The notes beneath the pieces are model-generated. The model saw only the letters and a list, made by a program, of their open reading frames with translations. It ran no database searches and was not told where the DNA came from. A DNA stretch of 64,000 nt, taken from Straminergon stramineum (lineage: Eukaryota; Streptophyta; Bryopsida; Hypnales; Calliergonaceae). This document shows, one piece after another, positions 24,858 to 37,823 of the stretch. The stretch lies in contig OY987265.1 in assembly GCA_963920665.1 (NCBI GenBank), positions 25,487,001-25,551,000 on the forward strand, in the 5' to 3' direction. The stretch's first letter is position 1; each line of letters opens with the position of its first letter. Both the position numbers and the translations under genes were made by a program.

Positions 24858-26679
24858 CCTAAAGTCCAAAGAGTCCCCTTGGAAGGCATTTAAAGGTTCA
24901 AGTAGGTTCTTATGATCTCAATTTTTGATATAATTAAAAAAATAAAATTTTAAGACAAAAAAATTTAATAGACTTTAGGGAATATGAATTTTGTTACAAT
25001 CAATGCCCAAGAGGAAAAAAATCCACCTTAAGCTCAAAATGGAGTTCAATATGTAGCACAAAAAATTTACAAGAACTCAAAAGAAATTTCTTGCAATTTT
25101 TTTCTCGTAGAAAATGTTGTTTTCTACATGGATTTTTTTATTCATTCTATTTGCACTATTGATAAGAAAGTTATGGAGAGTCTTGTTTTTTAGGCAATCA
25201 TAGCATCTTCTTGAAAACAACCTGTAGGATTGTTGTTTGAACTCAATTTTTCTCTATTTAAGAAAAAATGTTCTATATCGTTAGTCCCTAATTCATGCAA
25301 GATTTTGAGGTTCAGTACTGGTTCAAAATACTCATTCTCAAAACAAGGCTAAAACCTTCATTTATATTTATTCTCTAACAATTCTAACCATAGGAACCAA
25401 TTTTTATAAACTTGTACAAGAACATTATTCCCAAATTTCACAATATATGTCCCCTCTGATTGCAATTTCAAGGTGCCTAAACTTTTAGAAGTAGAAGTTT
25501 CTAGTCCTTCCTACAGTTGGAGTTTTATCTTCCAACATTTCTAGAAAAAAAAAGAATTCATGTTCTATAACTTGCATGTCCTAGTCAATTAAGTTAGAAA
25601 ATGGATTGAGAATATGTGAAAAAAATTTACAAAAAAACACCTTGTATTATTCTTTTCAAAAATTATAATAACAATGGAAGGTAGTATATGATGAAATAAA
25701 AAATTGCATTGCTAATAAATTTTACCAAAAATTGAGGAATGTCAATATGAATGGTGAGAATGTTTTTGTAAAAAATAAATATTATTCTTTTTGTTTTCAT
25801 TTGTAATTTTGAAAATGGACACTATAAAATAACTTCTATTATATTTTTTTCAATGATCATAAAAAATTAATTAAAATATTTAAGAAAATATTTTTAGCTA
25901 CCTGTTTTGACAATGAAATGAAAAAAACTCTATAACTTTTGCAATATTTATCATAATATGAAACAAAGCTTCATATGTAGATCATAATTATTGGAATCCA
26001 TGCAAAAAATCTAAAGCAAAAATTCCAAATTATGAATTCAACAAAGGCTTCCCAATTTGTTATAAAAATCCAAAGCGAGTTCCTTAGTCAATTAGAAGTT
26101 AGGTTTGTTTTCTAGAACAACCTTATTGTTAGAAATTATAGTGAGATTCTATTTCATCTTAGAGTTATATAGGACTTAGATTTTTATTTTGTCTCATACC
26201 TACTTACGCATAAATTTTTTATATAGAAGGAAAATCAAGTTTGTTTGTTTTTGAATTTTTTTTTCAAACTCAACACAATTTTTCAACACAACAATTTAGA
26301 AAATGAAAATCTATAGTACCAAAAAATTTAGCTAAGAAGATTCAAAGTTTCATAATCTAGTTGCATAAGTTGAAAAAAAAACTTTTTAAATTTACTTTAA
26401 ATGCACATGTCTTGCAATCTGTGAGGTCAAAGTTTTTGAAATTTCTTTTACATCCTTATTTCAAGTTTTTATGGATTTCTTTTGTTGCCCACCAAGTTGA
26501 AATTTGGTGTAATGTTGGCTCTTGGGCACCAATTGAAATAAAAATTATATTCCCATAAAGCAAATAAAATTTTCTTTGTAACAAAGAACTTTTGAAAGCT
26601 TTCACCAAAACTTTCACTCATAAGAACCTAGTACCCAAAATCCATTTTGACCCTCGTAGAGACAATGAGAGTTTAGGGG
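24858..26679. mobile_element. Degenerate composite of TTAA-type MITE ends
   Basis: The left end reads TTGA followed by CTCCTAAAGTCC. The right end is GTTTAGGGG at 26671-26679 followed by TTAA. Near 25180-25260 the sequence matches the complement of the copy at 51205-52128 (CTTGTTTTTT, AGCATCTTC, CTGTAGGATT). The part near 26405-26679 matches the right half of 21182-21753. Two broken copies joined or nested is the simplest reading. Confidence 0.5.
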
Positions 26680-26683
26680 TTAA

Positions 26684-29226
26684 AAGAAATACAAACAATG
26701 AAATAAATATTTCTTTTGCCATCATGATTTCACTTTACACCATTCGCATTCAGAAATTGATGCTATTGACCTAAAATATCACCTCCCTTTAATGATCTTC
26801 AATTTATCATATACATGCATCAAAAAATGTCTCATATAATACAACAACTTAGCCCTTCAAGGTATGAATTCATATTTGAAAATTTCCACATGTTTGCTAA
26901 TATCTTTAAACTTAAACAAAACATTTACTTCAAGTCATCAAAATTGGTCATAAAAGAAGGTTGCCTTTTACAAATTCAAATATTGATTTGGATGAATGAG
27001 AAATTATTTGAAAAGAAGTGAGTTTTCAAGCACTTTCAATCTTCGTTATCCAAATTATGGGCTTTGGAGCACATAGGGGATAACATTGAGACCAATAGTA
27101 CAAAATAAGGCAAGATTGCCATCACATTGGTTCTTGTAGTTGCCTAGTGGAGATGCCCTTCCAAGGATGAAGCAACTCTTACAAGACAAACACCTAATTC
27201 TACCCCAGTCTATTTTGCACCCATCTACTAAGTTTCCTTAGAAGGAACAAAATAGCGATGGCAAAAGAGATACTACTAATCTCCCCACACCACTACTACT
27301 AGCTCTTCAAAACAACAACCCCGATGAGAATTGAAGACTACTGTCCTTTGAGACAACCAATAGGAGTTGAAGCATCTTTTTCTTCAAGTGCATTTGTTGT
27401 TTCTCGGGTTCAATCTAGAAGGACACATCCAAGTACCCCATAATGTCAACTTTGAAAATTCATAAAATATTGTTCGAGTGTCATAACAGTACAAAACGAC
27501 TGGGGTTGGGTTTTGTGTTGAGGAGGCTAACAATTTCACATCAAAATTTCATCACTTTGACTACCCAACCCCAGCTCTCCTTCCAGTCTACCGGGGCACC
27601 GGGGCACGGTCAAAGTGTCGGATTTCCAAGTGTATTTCCCTTTCCCTTTCCATTATGCCCCCCTGCGTCGGTGACTGTATGGCAGAGTGACTGCCACTAC
27701 CTTGCGTCTGCGTTTCTGCCTGACGGCTGGGGATGGAAGCCGGCTGTTCTTTTCAGGACCTGGCTCTTCCCTTCATTTGTGCGACGGAGGCCGCGTCCGT
27801 CAGCACCGCTCCCGCCGGCCAGCCAGCCAGCGTGGTCTTCAGTGGAATTGCCACCAAGTTGAGTTAAGTTCACTTAATTTGTTCCCTGGAAAACCACCAT
27901 TGGACTTCAAGTGACTGACTGACTGACTGAGGAACAGGACTGACGGACGGACGGACGGATTTGGGATACTCAGTTACTCACTAACAATTGTATGCAGACA
28001 GACAGAGCAGGCAGGAAAAAGATTCACTAACCAGATTGTACCATTTTTTTTCTTATAATTTTTTTAAAATTATTTAATAAAAATTAACTTACTATGACTA
28101 ATTTCTAACTAGTAGTTCTTGGTTTGCAACCATCTTCCAACCATCAATGTTGTGACACATAAGTCCTTGGTTTTGAGAGCCAAAGTAATCTTGGAATGAG
28201 CAATTATGTAGGACTTTGTGCATTGGGGTATGGATCTAGACCAACTTTGGACTTTTGAAACTCACATGAATTTCATTTCGAGGCATAAAACTACCCCCCA
28301 AAAAAATTGCAAGCGTTAAAAGTGATTCCTATTTTTCTAATTAAGGTAACTACACCTAAAATCGCACACTACAGATTCTTTCCTAAAATGTATTCCCACT
28401 ATTCATGAGAAGCTATGATTGCTTTGAAGTACACCTATTTTTAGCACTTTTGAAAATTTATTGGTTATTCATTCGATGTCCAAAAAATGCACATGGTTCC
28501 AAAAGGGATGATTTCCACGGTCACCAGTCCGTCCTTTAAGGGTTAAGTGGTCAACTCTGGGTAGTTCTACCATGACATACCTTACCTTACCTATATTACT
28601 ATCCGCAGGTGGCCTGGCAGGGAGCAACCATTGTACTTACTTACTTACTTATTATTTTACTTATTATTTTGGGAAGCCGCTCCTGAGGCCTGACGGAGTA
28701 GTCTGGCGGGGTCTCTGGAGTCCAGATTCAGGGTCCACATTGATTCAGGTCCACATACCGTTGAAGAATCTGAATCTGCCTGGCACTTAAATAAGTTATG
28801 CCGGTTAGAAACAAAAACAAAAAACCCCCCAAAACTGGACGGGATAAGTTAACTTAAATTTCAGTTGCAGGGGAGGCGGGGCGGAATCTGTCCGTCACGG
28901 GAAGGAGCGAGGGAGAGCGTGGACTCCACAAGCTCCTGACAAAGACCATGGAGTACCATTACTACCATATATGGATGGATCTGGATATTTGCAGGGGTAC
29001 AGTAAAAGACAACTGGAACTGGAACTGGACAGGGGGGGTGCACCGCGGCTACAGTACTGTACGGCCCTCTCCCCAGCTTCCATTCTTCTGTTTTCTTTGA
29101 AGGGGACGGTGGGACGGTGGGATAGAAGAGGGGAAAAGGAATCCGGCTCTTTCAGAGGGCCTTCCATTTTCTTTCTTTGGAGAGCATCTCCACCCTACTG
29201 CATTGGGCATGGCTGGAGGGCACTAA
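26684..29226. other. Intergenic with GC-richer islands and simple repeats
   Basis: The islands at about 27560-28000 and 28560-29170 carry GACT repeats (about 27914-27931), GGAC repeats (about 27941-27959) and ACTT repeats (about 28630-28650). No open frame here resembles a known protein. About 28345-28500 repeats 5985-6180, and 28490-28542 is a right-end fragment of the short TTAA-flanked MITE. Confidence 0.5.
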
Positions 29227-29554
29227 GAGCATCTGCATCCGTCTTGCAAAATGGATGACTTGTTCAAGGCGGCTTGCAAAATTGCCCCACCCATCTTGCA
29301 AAATGGATGAACTTGTTATGAGGCCAAGCCAAAAGCCTTGGATGGCTTGCAACATGCATGAGACAAGCACATCAATACTTTCTCCAAAAACACAGACCTT
29401 GCAGATTGTAGCCCATTGGACAGACCTTGCACAATGGTCCAAATTTGGAAACTTGTGGTAGGTTGTGGGTGGGGTGGTTTGGCTTGTAAATTGGATGGCC
29501 CCTATTTTGCAAGCCAAGTTGAGTCTGCATCCAAGCAGATGGGTGGTGATGCTC
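29227..29554. mobile_element. Tourist/PIF-Harbinger-type MITE
   Basis: The 328-bp insert is flanked by TAA at 29224-29226 and 29555-29557. Its ends are GAGCATCTGCATCC and the complement of GAGCATCACCACCC. A 3-bp TWA target and G-rich GAGCATC ends are typical of Tourist elements. Internal CTTGCAAAATGGA repeats are present. A third GAGCATCTCCACCC end at about 29183 suggests a further broken copy beside it. Confidence 0.8.
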
Positions 29555-29557
29555 TAA

Positions 29558-31107
29558 GTTAGTAGAAAGGGGTCTTCGGGCACCAAGGAATAGTGTCAAA
29601 GTTGGGTGTTCAAGGCCCACATTGGCACCAAGCTAGTGTCAATATAGGCCTTGGGTACTATGCTCCAACACTAAGGTATGTAAACCCATTATAAGTAAAA
29701 ATGAGAGCAAGTTCATTGTGTGTAAAATCATTAGTTGTGTACATTTAAATGTAACTTAAATGTACACCACCATTATAATTTTGTCGACAATGGGCTTGCT
29801 TCCATTTGTATCTGCAATGGGCTCATTTAAATTATTCTTGCACATCCCAAACCACACTTTCTACCAATGAAGGATCTTCTAGGAGTTGGGGGTTAGGTAT
29901 GCCCCAACCATGCATTCCCTCCCAACAATGAAAGATCTTGCCGAGGCTCTTCAAAAAGTGTTTTGGGCCTTGGCTTCACTCCTTAGAACGTTGATTCTAG
30001 AGTATTGTACATGAAAATTTGTTTAAATTTTATTTTGAGGTATAAAAAAATGTAGCTTCAATACTCCACTTTTTTTCCATTTTATTTTTTCTTCAAATTT
30101 TTAAAAATAATAATTTTTGTGACAATTTGAAGACAACATCTTGAGAGTTCAAAATATATGACTTAGTTTGAACTTTTTCCTATCTATTTTCTCTTGATGT
30201 GAGCTCAAGGAGTATATCACTTACAATAACTCTAAGATGTTTTTTCTACTATTTTGGACATTTTTATAATTGCTATGATTTTTATAAAGAAATTTCTTCA
30301 AAAATTGATATGAAATTCAATTTGCTTTCTTTTAATTATGAAGAGACAAGATTAAAAATTTGAAACCCTAAATATATTACTATATGAAAAAAATATCAAT
30401 TTTTTGAATGGAGTTTGATGAAGCTTGGATATAAAATGTTGTTTACCCCCTAAGCATACAAAGTCTTGTCAAGAATTGAAAATTTCAAAAAATCATTGTA
30501 AAGTGCTATTTGGAGGAATACTTTGGAATTGATATACAAATAAAAGTTGCAGACTATGAGTTTTTTAGATTCCATCCATACAGATTCACCAATGCCATCA
30601 CCAATATTTTTTTTTATAAATTTTGAGAAAAAAAATTCTAAAATTCCTTCAAAATTCAATTACAAACAAAATACTATCATTTTTTTAGTACAATTGGTTA
30701 GAATGGATTTGAAATGAGCTCCTCTTCACATGGTGTTTTTTGGGAAATTTTTGTGTTCCCTAAATCTTCAAACTCATTTTTGCAAATCCATCCACTTTTG
30801 AACTAGAGTCAATGCAATTTTGGCTTAGTAAACCACTTGACATCTTTGCAAATTTGTAATTTTAGAAAAAAAACCCATATATACTCTAGTAAGACCAAAT
30901 TCAATCCTTAAATAGGCAACAAGTTGATAAAGTATCTCCACAAATTAGGATGACTTTCATCCCAACGGTAACAAGTAACGAGGATGAGTTTCAATCTATT
31001 TGTCATCCCAAAAGTAGACGTTGGAGGGCTTATTATTAGGGGTTAGGCTTATGATTCATTAATAACTTGGCTTTGTCACCAACAAAGCCAAGTTTAGCCC
31101 ACAATAT
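29558..31107. other. AT-rich intergenic DNA
   Basis: No gene is supported. A fragment near 29745-29830 (GTACACCACCATTATAATTTT and CACAATGG-like motifs) matches one arm of the fold-back MITE in the hexokinase gene at 59581-59688; a similar fragment lies at about 22226-22290. Confidence 0.5.
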
Positions 31108-31111
31108 TTAA

Positions 31112-31333
31112 CCCTTGAATGCCAAGTTGGTGATCGTGGAAATCAACTATTTTGGAACCATGTGACATCGTCCACTTTAAAAAAATCAAAAATACTCATT
31201 GGGAGTCAAACTACTATAGAAGATCTTCCCTTTCCACTCCTAATTCTAAGGATGAATAGTTGCAATTCTGTCCCACATAGGAGAATTCCTTGTCATCCAT
31301 CGGACAATAATTGTTTGCCGCGTCATTTAGGGG
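31112..31333. mobile_element. Short TTAA-flanked MITE (222 bp)
   Basis: Left TTAA at 31108-31111 is followed by CCCTTGAATGCC; right end GTCATTTAGGGG is followed by TTAA (31334-31337). Sister copies are 13149-13362 (inverted), 32643-32865 and 63715-63938. Confidence 0.88.
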
Positions 31334-31440
31334 TTAAGCTTAGTTTCTAGCCTACAGTAGATTGGGATTGAAAAAGCCCGCTTGTCGTGGCGCCATCCCC
31401 CGCCACAACCGACCTTTTTTCCTCCCAATGCGTGACTAAG

Positions 31441-31848
31441 GTAGGAGGCTCTGAAAGCAAGTAGGCATTTTGAACCATCCATGTAGACTTGCCTGAAATG
31501 GAAACAAAGTGGTCTTTAAATGGGACTTTTGTAGTCATTGAATGGATTGATAAAATAAATATTATTTATTGCAAGAGCCAATCATTTTCTTTGCTTTCCC
31601 CATTTCTCTCTAGAAGTTGCAAGTGAATGGTTAATGGAAGACCCAGGGACATAACTAGGGACCTATGACTCATCTTGTTTGAAAATTCATAAGTAATTCC
31701 AAATTGTTTCAAAAAATACGAAACAACTTGTGTTACAATCAGAATCTATTTCTCTTTGTCTGAAAAATGAGCTAAAAACAATTCCATCTGAGAAACCACA
31801 TGAAAAAGGCGGACCAACCCTTAGATGGTCCATTATTGAGCCTCCTAC
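31441..31848. mobile_element. MITE with GTAGGAGGCTC termini, copy 1
   Basis: Inverted termini GTAGGAGGCTC and GAGCCTCCTAC bound about 408 bp that are repeated in inverted orientation at 50241-50654. GTGACTA occurs 2-4 bp outside each end (31432-31438 and 31853-31859), so the true target duplication may be 7-8 bp with slightly longer ends. No coding sequence. Confidence 0.75.
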
Positions 31849-32642
31849 TGTAGTGACTACCTTTGTTACTAATAATCTGGTGGTTTCTATTGTAAATACT
31901 ACAGTAGTTGGTCTCCCAACCCTAGAAAATCGTTGTGGGGGAAAGTCGGCGTGAATCATGTTGTCGGATAATGTTGTGCTGGGTCATCATCATCTTGTCG
32001 ACACAGGGCTTGTCGTTTTGTCGTTTTCCCCCAGTAGTTCTGATGATGAGTGCGTGAGTAGAGGCTTCTGGAGTCTGGACTCTCACTTCTGGCCAATGGG
32101 TGGGCGTTAAGTGATTTGCGTGGGCTGGGGAGCGAGTGACTTGTGGAGCTCCTTGAGGGGGGAAATTCTTTTTTCCGGGGTAAAAAAACACGGCCTCATG
32201 TGGTATTGACCAAGGATGGACGATAAAATTTGGAAAATTTGAATTCATGTTTGAGAGTAGGCCATTAGTTGCACACAACCTAAAATCGCACACCACCACA
32301 CAAGATCCGCACATCCATAATATCGGGAGTGCATTTGAATGAATCTCTTCACATACAAGCACCCCACACTGGGTGGTGAACAAATGTAAGCTCTATTTTA
32401 GTGAATTTAAGGATTGGTAAGTTGAAGTTGGAATGAAATTTGCTAGAGGAAATATTTTAGCAAATTTGTTTTGGAAGAAAATCTTAACATGGCATTCAAT
32501 AATCGAGCCAAGTTTCAAAAGCTTACAAGTTCCTATAATATTGTGGAGAAGGATTTGAATTTTGTTTGTGTGGTAATTGGCACGTTTATCTTTGGTAGGA
32601 TCCCAACCTTGAAGGTGAGAAGTCAAGGGGTACAAAAATCAA

Positions 32643-32865
32643 CCTTGGAAGGAGGGTTTGGGTATTGTGGAAATGAGCCTTTGGAGTATCATGTGAATTA
32701 TTTGCTTATCAAAATCCAAGAGCATTCACTGGAAGTCAAACTATTGTACAAGGCCTTCTTTGTTCGTAGAAAAATTCCAAAGATGAACATTTGCACTTTT
32801 GTCCTACATAGAAGGATTCTGAGTCATCCGTGGGCACATTTAGTGTCCAAAGCATCCTTCTAGGG
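32643..32865. mobile_element. Short TTAA-flanked MITE, degenerate copy
   Basis: The copy aligns with 31112-31333 over about 223 bp. The left flank has decayed to TCAA; the right end CTAGGG is followed by TTAA. Shared motifs include GGAAGTCAAACTATTGTA and CCTACATAGAAGGATTC. Confidence 0.7.
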
Positions 32866-32869
32866 TTAA

Positions 32870-35549
32870 GGTGAAAACACCTGCAAATTTGCCAAAATAT
32901 GCAATTAGTATGGAAACAATTTAATTGCACTTTTAGGGACACTTTTCAAGAGCATTCTACTTCTCTTGAATGGATACACAAATGGTTTTGGATATTTTCA
33001 CTTTAATCCTAAAATGTTGCAAAGGACTAATAGTGTTTGATGAATGATTTTCCTAGAATATGTTGAAATAAAAAATGCAACAATTTATACTTGATTTTGA
33101 TAATTTTAGGGCAACTACTTTGGTGATAGGCCACACCTTTCTAGATTTAACTACTTAACATTAGGGGGGGCAAACTTTGACATTAGTCACTATATAGTGG
33201 GGGAAAACACTTTCCTACTCCCTAATATGACTTGCTATTGACATATATCTCCCTTCCTTATGTCCTCTTTTGTACAATGTGTATACAAAGAGAATCAAGA
33301 TGTAGGGTTTGAGCTAGACTTCATCTTTTTATTGTGGACCTCATATACAAAAAATCCAAATTTTTCACCTTGAGTGGAGAAATGCAAAAAAAAACTTGTG
33401 TTTTGTTGTTGGCTAATTTAATATTTTACATTTTCTCTTCATTCTTTTGGAATTCTTGATTTCATATATGACTTCAAACTTTTATCATATGCAGTGAATT
33501 ATAAGTATCTATGTTTTCTCCTAGGTGATAATTTAAAGTTGGGTCTACAAGACCATATGATGCCTTTAATCCTTACTAAAGGTCTAATGGGAACTGTATT
33601 AGTGGTCATGTATTTTACTCTTTTAAAAAATAAAAATATGTAATTGAATATGGCTACACATATATTGTTGTATTGAAAGTTTAACAAATAACATTTTTCA
33701 TTTAGAAATAATTTTAGTATCGAAACCTTATTATGTTCAAATGTATCACTATATATGTAGAATACATTGTCATTTTGTATATTTCTCAAACATATAAGAG
33801 GTGCAATAATGATCAAAATTGGAGGTACCATGTGTCATTGGATACAACTAAAGAGGAATACAAATTGTTGTCGGTAATTGTTGTATAAGTTAATTCATGC
33901 CCTTTATATGTCAAATACAAAATAATATATTGCAATCCTAATTGGGCTTCTCAAACCTTTAATGATTATCGATTGGATTTAGTTGTAAATCAAGTATTTC
34001 AATTTGTAACAAACAATTAGTTAAAATGATCATACTAAGATTTTTTTCAACAATGTTGGATGTTTTCCCTAATTAATACCACGAGGAAAAATATTCAATA
34101 ATGGTTAGGGGTTAAAAATCCATTTAAGCTAATAGGAAAAACTAATATTTAAGAATTGATACCACAGTGATGAGAGAAAAGCCAACAAGCTAAAGGAAGA
34201 GCTTGAGAAAGATAAAGACTTAGATAATCTTATATAAAGAAGGATAGTGAAAGTCTACTTGTGGGCCATGTCATATAAAATTATCTTTTGTGGCATTTAT
34301 TGTTTCAAAGATTGTAACACAAATGAATCGTTGTTTTCATTGTTGAATAATGTCTTGGAGACAAATTACTACATAAGTTAATTCAAAGGTTATACTTGAG
34401 ACCAATAATCACTTACAATCGATTATTGGTGTAGAGTATAACCTTTGGTTTGCTTAACCTTAATGTAAATTAACCTCTTGAAAATGGACATTGAGAAGGT
34501 TGTAAGGGAAAAAATATAGCTTCAATTCTTTTTAAACATTCATTGAAAGAAGGCACATAATGAAAGGTAAAACTCAATCTTTTGTAACTATATGATGGAA
34601 TTAACTCTTTGGAAAACCAACATCTAGTAGGTGGATGATGAACATTTTCATAGACATACTACAAAAAATATATAAAATGGATGAAATACAATGGAATATG
34701 CTAAAAACTTCATTTATGTCTATAATTCTTCAACGATGTGACTAGCTTGATTATTGTGCAAGTTTCTAAATGCCTTCATGGACTTGATATCTTTTGAAAA
34801 TCTCCCCACTCTTCTCATGGAGGGAAATCCTCATAGGCTTGCATGCCTCTGTGACCTAAGTGGTGTCAATTCACCTTTGATAGAGCTCCTCCAAACTTGC
34901 GTAGGATGTACTTACAATTGTGATCTTGTGGAAAATCTGGTGCGCTATGCAAGCTCTTTTTTACAGGCAAATGGATTAATTCTGTTAGTATTTGTCTCTT
35001 AACTTGAAGAGAAACCAAAATTTAGGTGGGAGGAACTATATACTTAGCTTCTTAGACAAATGTGGAGGCAATTGTTGTGCCATTATAAATATTGAGTTTG
35101 GTGAATCTTAGTGCTTAAATGTTGTGTTTTGTTTTAGCGGGCCTTACTCCCCGAGGTGGAATCTTTCCTATGCTTTCTATAGTCACATAACTCTTCCTAG
35201 AAAGCTAGAGATTAGAATACAATTGTATTCCTTTTTTCTTCTATCCCATTGTCCATTTCAAAGAAAATAAATAAATGAGTTCACTTAAGGATGGAAAAAG
35301 GAAAGTATGACTTCTATCAATGAATATCTAATGTCCAAATTCTTCCCAAACCATGATTTTTTTTTGCCTCAACAACATGAGATCTGCATTCTTCTTGGCA
35401 AGCACACTTGCATTTAAGACTTTTTTAGTTCAAGCCCCACCACCCAAAGCGTGAAGGGCCCTCATTCAAAAAGTCAAAGTCAATATAATATAAGAAAGTA
35501 AGCTCCTAACGTATATTCGGATGCTTTTAGGTATAGGCCTAAATTAAAG
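32870..35549. other. AT-rich intergenic DNA with one unrecognised open frame
   Basis: An open stretch of 82 codons at 34754-35002 (plus) lacks an ATG at its start and reads LLMEGNPHRLACLCDLSGVN among others. Its composition is protein-like but I cannot name a family. It could be one exon of an unseen gene or a relic. Nothing else is supported. Confidence 0.35.
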
Positions 35550-35672
35550 TATGTTTGCACTTGGTGTTAGGGATGATGTTTGCAATGTGAATCTGGTCCA
35601 AAAGTAGGTCTAAATTCGTTCCTAAGACCCTAAACATGAACTGAACACTCTTTAACACCAAGTGTGAACATA
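35550..35672. mobile_element. MITE with TATGTTTGCACTTGGTGTTA termini, short copy
   Basis: The 20-bp ends TATGTTTGCACTTGGTGTTA (35550-35569) and TAACACCAAGTGTGAACATA (35653-35672) are near-perfect inverted repeats enclosing a 123-bp element. A larger copy in opposite orientation is at 56197-56602. Confidence 0.85.
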
Positions 35673-36420
35673 CATTAAGTAGTTACTTCACTTGTATTCG
35701 TTTGACAATTATTACCCATCTCAAGTTCCACTTAATGCAACTGAATTGAAAGCAACTTCAGTTGGACTTCAGTTAATGTTTTCTCTGTTTGATATTGATT
35801 TTGGAACCAAGATTTGGTGTCGTTGCACTACGTTAAAAGTTAATCTGGCTCCACACAGAGCCAGAAGCTAACTTACAGTGTACTGCATTTCAATGATGCT
35901 CCAAATTCCAAAAGCCACCACCGTTGAATGGGAGTATCGTATCCAAGATTTTTTCAACAGATAACTTCGACAATCAATTCTTACAATTTGAATCTGAGTA
36001 GAATTTCCCATTTATCTAGTACCCATTAAAAAAAACCCTTCAGAAACATGCTACAGTGCTTTCCTTTAATTTTCATATCAAACCAGTTATTCGAGTACCA
36101 AGTCCGTTTTTTTCTCTATTCACTCTACTCTGAATATAGTTTTTTTAGATCTTTACACCGTTTCTTTGACCGATTTTTTCAAAATTGCAACCGTTTTTTT
36201 CCCCCCAATTCCACCGCGATTACAATGAACTCACCAGCTGCTCTACCCAAACATTGTTGTGAATCACTTTCAACAAATTGATGATCAACAATCTGAAGGG
36301 AGACTTTGAAGTAAGGTTAAGTGAAGTTAGCGCCGCGACGGATGGAGCCATGACGCATGTTTGCGCATTCTTTGCTGATGTCTGGTGAGGAAGATTTATA
36401 CCTGAAACCAACTGCAACAC

Positions 36421-36453
36421 CCGTTTCATTAGTTTAAAACAAAACAAAACAAA
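36421..36453 (+). mobile_element. Minimal LINE-tail microinsertion (33 bp)
   Basis: CCGTTTCATTAG followed by an (A)n/AAAAC-rich tail is flanked by AAACCAACTGCAACAC (36405-36420) and AAACCCAACTGAAACAC (36454-36470). The body matches only the last bases of the tails at 15262, 22825 and 41305. With so little sequence the assignment leans on the target duplication and A-rich tail. Confidence 0.6.
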
Positions 36454-37370
36454 AAACCCAACTGAAACACTGTGAATGATCCAAGTCTCCAAAGAACTTA
36501 TTATAAGTTACCTCCTCAAACTTGCAAGGGCTGCTTGCTACTCACTCCCGATCAGTACTCGCGATCAGTACTTGGATTTGGCCTTATCTTATGTTGTGTG
36601 CCAGTCACAGCTCTACACATGGGCATACACTTGGATGTTAAGGAAATGATTGGCAGCCCAGGGAAGGACTACGCTTGACTCACAAAGCCACGTCGCTATA
36701 TTAAGTTAGTTTTTTTTCAAAGATTCGACAAGATCATGTACGTGCACTTCAATACACTCCTATTCATCACTAAGTACTTCAACTTAATCGCATGACTTCA
36801 TCACTTCTCTGATCGAGTTCTCTCGACGCCTATTGAAACTCGTCAAAGGGCAGATTAATTGCACGATGAAGAGATTGTGCGCTATGTGGGTCATACGTTA
36901 CTCTCGACCTGAAGGAAGTCTGTATCAGTTGATTTACAAACAACTTTCTTTGGTGACCGGAAACCCTTCAAACATTAATTCAGGTATTCAGAACCTGTAA
37001 GGCTCGATGGACGGTCAAAAGGAAATCGTAAATGGAGGGTAGGTCTCTTTTACTTCAGGTACTCAGAATTTGACTTGTGTGGGTGTTGCGCAAATGGATG
37101 TGTACACAAGAAGAGAGATTCGAGCGATAGTACAGCAAATGTGCAAGTAAAATTACAAAGAGTCGTTACAACTGTGTGTGTGTACGTGCTAATGCTTGCA
37201 ACTGGTAGAAATTGTACGAATTAATTTCACATCAATTATGTGAGACAATGGCCTGAAAACATCAACCTTGTAGCTCAAAAAGAATTCGTAAATCATGCTT
37301 AAAATTGACGAGCGAGTCCTCTCTCTGTTTACTGAGTATCCTCCATTGACTGCAATGCATCTACCGACAT

Positions 37371-37823
37371 GGCAAAATTCAACAAACTGGCAATTACAGG
37401 AAACGTGGCATTGTTGGGTGAACATCAACCCAATTGAGTTTCCATCTTATCCACAGGCCATTTTCTGTCTGAAACTTCTGGAACACGGAAACGCACCTAT
37501 AATTTACCGAATATGAGGTTCAATGACTGTAGTCATCACGTTCCATAGACTTATCAGTATGGCATTGCGTGAAGAAAAGTTGCCACACTGAATGAAATAT
37601 CAAATTACAGAGTCATCAAATATGCCCTCCTGTGCACATGAACTTTTACAAATGTAGTCCTAACCTGTTATCGTGAACTGACTGTATTATTGCGAATACT
37701 GACTTACTACTGGGACAAAAATTTAAATGCTGTGCATGTGATGGGAGCCTCAAATTCTCTCCGGAACAGAGTTCGAACATATTCTTGAAATGAGAGATTG
37801 GCGACTCAATTGGGTGATGTGGT
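37371..37823. repeat. Segmental duplication, copy 1
   Basis: The segment matches 41058-41591 in the same order and orientation, from GGCAAAATTCAACAAA to CTCAATTGGGTGATGTG. I saw no gene in it. Copy 2 has an extra 84-bp insert and a small deletion near its end. Confidence 0.88.

Noticed and set aside
27443..27914. Plus-strand open frames rich in Pro, Ser and Arg in a GC-rich island
   Set aside because: The frames overlap each other, are low in complexity and match no family I know.
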